From Paenibacillus flagellatus (lineage in GTDB: Bacteria > Bacillota > Bacilli > Paenibacillales > NBRC-103111): a stretch of 64,000 nucleotides of DNA. Each line of letters begins with the position of its first letter. The stretch's first letter is position 1. The notes under the pieces are model-generated. The model ran no database searches. It had not been told where the DNA came from and saw only the letters and a list, made by a program, of their open reading frames with translations. The stretch covers positions 62,001-126,000 of the forward strand of contig NZ_QJVJ01000010.1 of NCBI RefSeq assembly GCF_003217775.1, given 5' to 3'. The translations under genes and the position numbers were made by a program. This document shows positions 58,217 to 64,000 of the stretch, piece by piece.

Positions 58217-58405
58217 AGCCCGCCGGCGTGCGGTGTCGCCGCGCGCCGGGCCGGATCGCCGAATCGTGCGGGACGCCCCGTACGGTTCGGCGGCATCCGG
58301 CGGACAAGCTTCCCGGATGAAGCCGACGAAATTCCGGGTGCCGTCCGCCGTCCGCTCCTGTTATGATGGGGATACAACCATCCCAAGTGCGAAGGAGCGA
58401 TCAGC

Positions 58406-60235
58406 GTGCGCATCCCGTTCTCCCGCCTCGTCCCCCACACGTTGAAAAACCGGCTGATCGCGGCGTTTCTCCTGCTCGTGCTGCTTCCGTTCGCCCTGTT
58501 GAACGCGTACTACTTCGGGGAAATGGAGTCGGTCATGCAGCGGAAGGCCGGCGAGCAGGACAAGCGGCAGCTCGAATCGTTGAAGCGCTCGCTTGAAGAT
58601 TTTACCGGCACCTCGGTGAAGACGCTGACGCTTCTCGAGCAGGACCCGACCGTCACGGCGATATTGGCGAATCCCGGCCAGTACGATCCCTGGAACCGCC
58701 GAACCGACATCGAGGCCAAGTTTCTCAGCATCGGCAACAGCTTGTTTTTGACCGGATCGCAAGTGTATTATACGCTCCTCGACTTGCAGGGCAACCTGTA
58801 CGCGTCGTATACGCCCGAGCGGCCGCTCGACTATGCGGACATGATCCGGGAGCCGTGGTACCGGGACATGCTGGAGCGCGGCGAGCGGACGATGTGGCGG
58901 ACGAGCGACCCGAATTACGTGAAAAAGGACGTAAGCCGCAGCGCGTACCTCGCTTCCCTGTGCGCCGTCTTGAACGACGGCAAAACCGGCAAGCCCTACG
59001 CGCTGCTGCGCATCAGTCTCGATTACGAGCAGTGGTTCAAGCGGGAGACGGGAGGGGCGGACGGCGCCGGCAAGGAACGCGCCCTCTACTATATCGTGAA
59101 CAGCCGGGGCGAGACGGTGCTGGAGTCGTCGCCGGGGCAGCGGCTGCCGCAGGCCGTCGCCGACCGGATCGCCGCCGCCGGAGGCTCGCCGGACGGAGCC
59201 GGCGTCGAGCTGCTCGACGAAGCCGGACAAGCGGCCTATACGGCATCCTACATGAAATCGCTCGATTGGTATATCGTCAAAAGCACGCCTCTCGACTTGC
59301 TGTTCGCCGAGGCGAATGCGTTGAAGCGGCGGTTTTTCCTCGTTTTCCTCGGCTTGACGCTGCTGTTCATGGCGATCACCGTCCTGCTCTCGTCCAGCGT
59401 CACGCGTCCGCTCAAGCGGCTGGAGCGCAAGATGAAGACGATGGCGGACAACGATCTGAAGGTCGCGCTTCCCGAGACCCGGGCGGTCGGCGAGGTGCTG
59501 TCGCTGACCCGAAGCTTCAACCGGATGGTGAAGGACATTCACGACCTCGTCCACCGGCTCAAGAGAGAGGAGCGGCAAAAGCAGGCCGTCCGGTTCCAGG
59601 TGCTCGTCTCCCAAATGAACCCGCACTTCCTGCTCAATACGCTCAACACGATCAAAAGCATCGCCATGAGCCGGGACGACGAGGAAACGCACGAAATATG
59701 CGTCTCGCTCGGCAAGCTGCTCGAATCGAGCCTCAATCTCGACGTCGACCTGATTCACTTGAAGGAGGAGCTGGAGCTGGTCCGCGCGTACCTGCACATC
59801 CAAAATTCCCGGTTCGGCCGCCGGTTCGAATCGGCATTCGAGCTCGACCCCCGGCTCGAATATGCGCTTGTCCCGAAATCGTCGCTCCAGCCGCTCGTGG
59901 AGAACGCCATCGTCCACGGCTTCGGCCGCTCGATGCAGTCGGGCAAAGTGACCGTACGCGCCTCCGCGGCGGACAACCGGCTCGTGCTGGAGGTCGAGGA
60001 CGACGGCATCGGCTTGGAGGCGGCGGCGGCCCGGCCGAGACGGTCGGCCGGCTCCGGCATCGGCCTGTCCAATTTGCGCGAGCGGCTGCAGCTGCTCTAC
60101 CAAGGCGGGGCGGAGCTGAAGCTGGCCGCCCTGGAGCGGGGGACGTCGGTCCGGATGGACATTCCGCTGCTGCTGGCTACACCCTACAGCAAGGAGGACG
60201 ATCACGATGCGATCGGTTCTGTTGGTCGAGGATGA
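58406..60235 (+). CDS. YesM/LytS-type sensor histidine kinase
   Basis: A 609-residue kinase. Membrane segments at about 16-38 and 308-330 enclose a dCache-like sensor with AYLASLCAVLNDGKTGKPYALLRISLDYEQWF (read in parts). HAMP follows, then the His_kinase domain with VSQMNPHFLLNTLNTIKS (phospho-acceptor His near 407) and an HATPase with VENAIVHGFGRSM and GIGLSNLRERLQLLY. GTG at 58406 follows GAAGGAG. It overlaps the response regulator by 29 bases. Typical partner of sugar ABC transporters in Paenibacillus. Confidence 0.92.
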   Translation: MRIPFSRLVPHTLKNRLIAAFLLLVLLPFALLNAYYFGEMESVMQRKAGEQDKRQLESLKRSLEDFTGTSVKTLTLLEQDPTVTAILANPGQYDPWNRRTDIEAKFLSIGNSLFLTGSQVYYTLLDLQGNLYASYTPERPLDYADMIREPWYRDMLERGERTMWRTSDPNYVKKDVSRSAYLASLCAVLNDGKTGKPYALLRISLDYEQWFKRETGGADGAGKERALYYIVNSRGETVLESSPGQRLPQAVADRIAAAGGSPDGAGVELLDEAGQAAYTASYMKSLDWYIVKSTPLDLLFAEANALKRRFFLVFLGLTLLFMAITVLLSSSVTRPLKRLERKMKTMADNDLKVALPETRAVGEVLSLTRSFNRMVKDIHDLVHRLKREERQKQAVRFQVLVSQMNPHFLLNTLNTIKSIAMSRDDEETHEICVSLGKLLESSLNLDVDLIHLKEELELVRAYLHIQNSRFGRRFESAFELDPRLEYALVPKSSLQPLVENAIVHGFGRSMQSGKVTVRASAADNRLVLEVEDDGIGLEAAAARPRRSAGSGIGLSNLRERLQLLYQGGAELKLAALERGTSVRMDIPLLLATPYSKEDDHDAIGSVGRG

Positions 60236-60980
60236 AGAACAGGCGCGCGCCTACATCAAGAAGGTGCTGGAGAAGCTGGACTGCGGCTTCGTCGTGGCGG
60301 GGGAGGCGGCAAGCGGGGCGGAGGCGCTTCCGCTCATCCGGGCCGACGCGCCGGATCTCGTCATCGCCGACATCGTCATGCCGGAGATGGACGGAGTCGA
60401 GCTGCTGAAGGCGGTCCGGGAGGAAGGGATTGACTGCCGGTTCGTCATGCTCACGTGCATGAGCGATTTCGAGTATGCGCGGCAGGCGGTCGAATACGGG
60501 GCGTCCGGCTACCTGCTCAAGCTGTCGCTGGACCCGGCGGCGCTGCGCGAGACGCTCGCCAAGATCGAGCGGGAGCTGCTGTCCCGCGACCGGCTACGCA
60601 AGCTCGACCGCTACCGCCGGGCGATCCCGGAGAAGATCGGCGACGAGCCGACCGATCATCCGGAAATCAATAAAGTGATCCGGCATATGGCCGAGCATTA
60701 CGCGGAGGAGCTGTCGCTCCGGGACATGGCGGAGCTGGCTTGCATGGAGCCGACCTACTTGAGCGACCTGTTCAAGAAGAAAACCGGGTCCACCTTGACC
60801 CATTACGTTCAGAAGCTCCGGGTCGAAGCGGCCGCTTTTTACTTGCGGGAGACGGAGCTGACCGTATCCGCCGTCGGCGAAAAGGTCGGCTTCGCCAACG
60901 ACAGCTATTTCATCAAAATTTTCAAGCGCTGGACGGGGTTGACCCCAAGCGATTACAGAAGGGGGGACGGCTGCGGCTGA
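60207..60980 (+). CDS. AraC-type response regulator (YesN-like)
   Basis: A 257-residue regulator. Receiver (1-120) with LLVEDEEQARAYIKKVLE, phospho-Asp near 55 in VIADIVMPEMDG, and Lys in GYLLKLSLD. The C-terminal AraC pair of helix-turn-helices (about 160-255) has ELSLRDMAELACMEPTYLSDLFKKKTGSTL and VSAVGEKVGFANDSYFIKIFKRWTGLTPSDYRR (in parts). It should activate the downstream ABC genes. The 29-base overlap with the kinase gene suggests coupled translation. Confidence 0.95.
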   Translation: MRSVLLVEDEEQARAYIKKVLEKLDCGFVVAGEAASGAEALPLIRADAPDLVIADIVMPEMDGVELLKAVREEGIDCRFVMLTCMSDFEYARQAVEYGASGYLLKLSLDPAALRETLAKIERELLSRDRLRKLDRYRRAIPEKIGDEPTDHPEINKVIRHMAEHYAEELSLRDMAELACMEPTYLSDLFKKKTGSTLTHYVQKLRVEAAAFYLRETELTVSAVGEKVGFANDSYFIKIFKRWTGLTPSDYRRGDGCG

Positions 60981-60997
60981 CCGCCTTCTTTTTTTCC
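60957..60997 (+). terminator. Terminator between the two-component pair and the ABC genes
   Basis: AGAAGG (60957-60962) pairs with CCTTCT (60984-60989) with GC-rich pairing inside, followed by eight T. It overlaps the 3' end of the regulator gene, so the ABC operon needs its own promoter; a TATGAT box lies at 61055-61060. Confidence 0.7.
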
Positions 60998-61111
60998 AAA
61001 AATCGTTGCATCAGAACCCAAATTGCGTATATGCCGGCGATTCGCTCCCGGTGCTATGATGAAGCTGCAAATCGGAAAAACGTCACGACGACGAAGACGA
61101 GGGGGACTTCG

Positions 61112-62449
61112 ATGAAGGCGAGAAAATGGGCGATCGGCGGATTGAGCGTGCTCATGGCGTGCGGCTTGGCGGTCGGCTGCGGCAAGTCCGAGCCGAACGG
61201 AGCGGCGGGCGGACAGGCGAGCCCGAACGCGGGAGGGGCGGCGTCGCCGGGCAAAACGGTGCTGCTGAAAATGTGGGGAGGCGTCCCGGCGGAATCGGGC
61301 CCGCAGGCGGTCGTGGACGCGTGGAACAAGCAAAACCCCGACATTCAGGTGACGTACGAGCGGTTCGTGAACGACGACGCCGGCAATTTGAAGCTGGATA
61401 CGGCGCTGATGACGGGACAGGACGTGGACTTGTACGTCAACTATACGATGCCCCGGCTGCAGAAGCGCAAGGAGTCGGGGGCCGCACTCGACCTGAGCGC
61501 CTTCCCGGATTACAGCATCGACGAGAAGATGGGGCCGGACGCGAAGCTGTGGCAAATCGACGGGCGCTATTACGGCATGCCGACCAAGAAAAACTTGTCC
61601 TTCGTCTGGCTGAACAAGGATGCGCTGGACGAAGCCGGCCTGCCCGTTCCTCCGCTCGACTGGACGTGGGACGATATGCGCAGCTATGCGGCCAAGCTGA
61701 AGAAGGACAAGCGGTGGGGGCTTCTCGTGCACGAGTCGTCGTACATGGGCCACGTCGATGCGGCCACCGCGGCCGTCGGCTATACGAAGCCGGACGGCAC
61801 GTCGAACCTGAATCATCCGCTCGCGGCCAAAGGCTTCGAGGTCATGTACGACATGATGACCAAGGACAAGTCGATGCCGACGTACGGCGAGCAAGTGACG
61901 TCGAAAATGCCGACCGATACGATGTTTTTGAAGGGAGAAGCGGCGATTTTGTACGCCGGGGAATTCATCTTCCGCAGCTCGAACAACTTGAAGGACAATC
62001 CGCGCTCGTTCAAGATCGCCTTCGCCACGCTGCCGAGGCTGTCCGCGAACGAAAACGAGTTCAAATATCCGTCCGGCCTCGGCGACGTCGTCTCGATCAA
62101 CCCCAAATCCGCCAACAAGGAGGCGGCGTGGAAGTTTCTGAAATGGTACGCGGACGGCGGCATGACCCCGCTCGCCGTAGGCGGCCGGCTGCCTTCTTCG
62201 AAGGACGTCAATGCGGACGAAGCGATCAAGCTGCTGCTGAGCGGCGCCGAGTCCACCTACGATCAGGAGTCGCTCAAGAAAGTCGTCTTCGGCAAATTCC
62301 CGACGTACCAGACGACGCTGGAGCAGCAGGTGATCGACATCCGCAAGGAAGAGTACGAGAAATATTTGCTCGGCAAGCAGGACTTGAAGACGAGCTTGGA
62401 CAACATGGCGAAGCGTCATAACGATTTTATCAAGCAAAATAAAAAGTAA
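61112..62449 (+). CDS. Carbohydrate ABC transporter solute-binding lipoprotein
   Basis: A 445-residue family-1 solute-binding protein. Signal and lipobox (LSVLMACGLAVGCGKS, lipid Cys at 23), a Gly/Ala-rich linker, then VLLKMWGGVPAESGPQAVVDAWNKQNPDIQVTYERF (in parts), and FLKGEAAILYAGEF. It binds an unknown oligosaccharide or sugar outside the membrane. GAGGGGGAC precedes the ATG. Two permease genes follow; the ATPase is probably the shared MsmX type, as none is adjacent. Confidence 0.92.
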   Translation: MKARKWAIGGLSVLMACGLAVGCGKSEPNGAAGGQASPNAGGAASPGKTVLLKMWGGVPAESGPQAVVDAWNKQNPDIQVTYERFVNDDAGNLKLDTALMTGQDVDLYVNYTMPRLQKRKESGAALDLSAFPDYSIDEKMGPDAKLWQIDGRYYGMPTKKNLSFVWLNKDALDEAGLPVPPLDWTWDDMRSYAAKLKKDKRWGLLVHESSYMGHVDAATAAVGYTKPDGTSNLNHPLAAKGFEVMYDMMTKDKSMPTYGEQVTSKMPTDTMFLKGEAAILYAGEFIFRSSNNLKDNPRSFKIAFATLPRLSANENEFKYPSGLGDVVSINPKSANKEAAWKFLKWYADGGMTPLAVGGRLPSSKDVNADEAIKLLLSGAESTYDQESLKKVVFGKFPTYQTTLEQQVIDIRKEEYEKYLLGKQDLKTSLDNMAKRHNDFIKQNKK

Positions 62450-62524
62450 CCGGACCGGAATTGCGGGGGAGCGCTCTCGCGGAGCCTCCCTTACTGCCGG
62501 CCGGCCCGAATCGGAGGATATGCC

Positions 62525-63406
62525 ATGGGCGGAAGCTGGATGAAGCGGCAGCGAATGACGGGGTATTTGTTCATCCTGCCCAACATGCTGGGCGTCGTCG
62601 CGTTTTTTCTGATCCCTGCCCTGTTCTCGTTGGGGCTTACGTTTACGGACTACCGGTTCGCAAACCCCGACTTCCGGTTCGTCGGGCTCGACAACTTCGC
62701 GAGGATGCTCCGGGACGAAAAGGTTGCGGACTCGATCGGCAACACGCTGCTCTACTTGACGGCGGTGCCGGTATCGATCGTCTCGGCGTTTCTGGTCGCC
62801 CTCGTGCTGAACCGGAGCGTCTACCTGAAGAGCGTGCTGCGCTCCATGTACTTCATGCCGTATATTACGAGCGGCGTCGCCGTCGGCTTCGTCTGGATGC
62901 TGCTGTTCCAGCCGACGCACGGCCCGATCAACGAATTTCTCCGGGGGATGGGCGTCTCCGATCCGCCGGGCTGGTTCGCCTCGACGGACACCGCGATGTA
63001 TGCGATCAATTTCATCGCGGTATGGGCGAGTCTCGGCTACAACATGATCATCTATATGGCGGCGCTGCAGGAAATATCTCCGGAGCTGCTGGAGGCGGCC
63101 CGAATCGACGGCGCCCGGCGGTATACGCTGATCCGCCGCATCGTCTGGCCCCTGGTGAGCCCGACCACGTTCCTTCTCCTTATCACGGGGCTGATCGGCG
63201 CGATCAAATCGTTCGGGCTGATCCAGGCGATTACGCAGGGCGGGCCGGGGACGAGCACGACGGTCATGTCGCTGTACATTTACAAAACCGCCTTCAGCTA
63301 CTATGAAATGGGATACGCGTCGGCCGTCTCCTGGATGCTGTTCGCCTTCGTCCTGTTCATCACGCTCGTCCAATGGGCGGGGCAAAAAAGGTGGGTGCAT
63401 TATTGA
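62525..63406 (+). CDS. Carbohydrate ABC transporter permease (MalF-like)
   Basis: A 293-residue permease with six membrane segments. GYLFILPNMLGVVAFFLIPAL is the typical first helix; FTDYRFANPDFRFVGLDNF follows. The ATPase-contact EAA loop is LLEAARIDGARRYTLIRRIVWP. GGAGGAT precedes the ATG. Its stop overlaps the next permease gene by one base. Confidence 0.94.
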   Translation: MGGSWMKRQRMTGYLFILPNMLGVVAFFLIPALFSLGLTFTDYRFANPDFRFVGLDNFARMLRDEKVADSIGNTLLYLTAVPVSIVSAFLVALVLNRSVYLKSVLRSMYFMPYITSGVAVGFVWMLLFQPTHGPINEFLRGMGVSDPPGWFASTDTAMYAINFIAVWASLGYNMIIYMAALQEISPELLEAARIDGARRYTLIRRIVWPLVSPTTFLLLITGLIGAIKSFGLIQAITQGGPGTSTTVMSLYIYKTAFSYYEMGYASAVSWMLFAFVLFITLVQWAGQKRWVHY

Positions 63407-64000
63407 TGAGGCCGCGTTCCCGGGAAAGCGCCGGCAAGCTGCTCCTGACGGCCGGTATGGCCGTGCTCGGCCTGGGCATGATTTTGCCTTTCGTCTGGAT
63501 GATCGGCACGTCGGTCAAGACGCCGAACGAAGTGTTCGAATACCCGATCCGCTGGTTTCCGTCCCAGCCGGAATGGAAGCACCATCTGAAAGTATGGGAC
63601 GGCCCGGACGGCTTCGCCCCGTATTATTGGAACTCGATCAAGGTCGCCACGGTCAGCATGATCGGCGCGACGTTCCTGTCGGCGCTCGCCGCCTACGGCT
63701 TTTCCCGCATCGAGTTCAAGGGCCGCGACCCGCTGTTTCTGCTGTACTTGTCGATGATGATGATTCCGCCGCAAGTGCTGTTCGTCCCGAAGTTTATCCT
63801 GTTCGACCGGATCGGCATTTACAACACGCATTGGGCTTTGATTTTGCCGGGCATGTTCACGATCTTCGGGGTGTTCCTGCTGCGCCAGTTTTTCATGGCC
63901 ATTCCGAAGGAGCTGACGGAATCGGCGTTTATCGACGGGGCCGGGCACGGCCGCATTTTCGTCCGGCTTATGCTGCCGCTCGCCAAGCCCGCGCTGGCGA
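63406..64000 (+). CDS. Carbohydrate ABC transporter permease (MalG-like), cut by the right edge
   Basis: The visible 198 residues cover the first membrane helix (LTAGMAVLGLGMILPFVWMIGTS), the TSVKTPNEVFEYP loop, NSIKVATVSMIGATFLSALAAYGFSR, and the EAA loop ELTESAFIDGAGHGRIFVRLMLP. The C-terminal third is outside the window. It pairs with the permease before it to form the sugar channel. Confidence 0.94.
   Translation, partial: MRPRSRESAGKLLLTAGMAVLGLGMILPFVWMIGTSVKTPNEVFEYPIRWFPSQPEWKHHLKVWDGPDGFAPYYWNSIKVATVSMIGATFLSALAAYGFSRIEFKGRDPLFLLYLSMMMIPPQVLFVPKFILFDRIGIYNTHWALILPGMFTIFGVFLLRQFFMAIPKELTESAFIDGAGHGRIFVRLMLPLAKPALA

Noticed and set aside
60953-63400. An 815-codon minus-strand frame over the ABC transporter genes
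   Set aside because: Typical GC-rich shadow: high Arg/His, no start signals, and it covers three well-supported plus genes.

Overview
The window looks like a chromosomal segment of a GC-rich, endospore-forming Firmicute of the Paenibacillaceae (Paenibacillus/Cohnella type). The support is strong AGGAGG-type ribosome binding sites, many GTG and TTG starts, a Bacillus-type TPP-riboswitch/ykoEDC-tenA locus, several spore-coat families (CotH, CotB, CgeB, YheC/D-like), sporulation-type promoters, and the YesM-type sensor / AraC-type regulator / sugar ABC transporter arrangement common in Paenibacillus. This is inference from gene content; no rRNA or tRNA gene was seen.

The left half (1-31 kb) is mostly ordinary metabolism and regulation in short transcription units. 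In order it holds: an aminotransferase (cut by the left edge), a YceI-like protein, a two-component system, kduI with a perfect 18-bp palindrome upstream, two NUDIX proteins, a PPOX-class flavoprotein divergent from a MocR-type regulator, psd, a TPP riboswitch with its terminator ahead of ykoE-ykoD-ykoC-tenA (aminopyrimidine/thiamine salvage), LysE- and DMT-type exporters, an amino-acid permease, dihydrofolate reductase, two regulators, an SIS/GntR pair, a BlaI/M56-protease pair with two clear operators, a LysR/aroA pair, a YheC/D-like ATP-grasp gene divergent from a tiny gene with a sigma-G-like promoter, and a modA-modB pair without modC next to a HTH/binding-protein fusion regulator.

From 31 to 58 kb the window is dominated by genes expected to act on the spore surface. 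A cotH-type kinase lies beside a Gly-Thr-X collagen-like gene and a cotB-like gene, which together look like a kinase with two basic repeat substrates. An Sm-like protein, an ArsB/NhaD-type permease and an MFS pump follow. Then comes a 1688-residue protein built from roughly 140 tandem decapeptides ending in a WIAxGE tail, with a sigma-K-like promoter. It is followed by an intergenic region with four regularly spaced TTGGA-N5-TCCAA dyads and a 13-kb run of co-directional genes: three GT2 glycosyltransferases, a complete dTDP-rhamnose set (rfbA, B, D, C), a CgeB-like protein, a GT-D enzyme, another GT2, a tandem GT4 with a DNRLRE-like tail, and a methyltransferase. Several of these enzymes share a basic N-terminus followed by a GYxxGxxxGY-type module. 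I infer a dedicated spore-surface glycoprotein system: a giant repeat scaffold plus its own sugar-nucleotide and transfer machinery.

The right end (58.4-64 kb) is a sugar-uptake locus: a YesM-type sensor kinase, an AraC-type response regulator, a solute-binding lipoprotein and two permeases, the last cut by the right edge.
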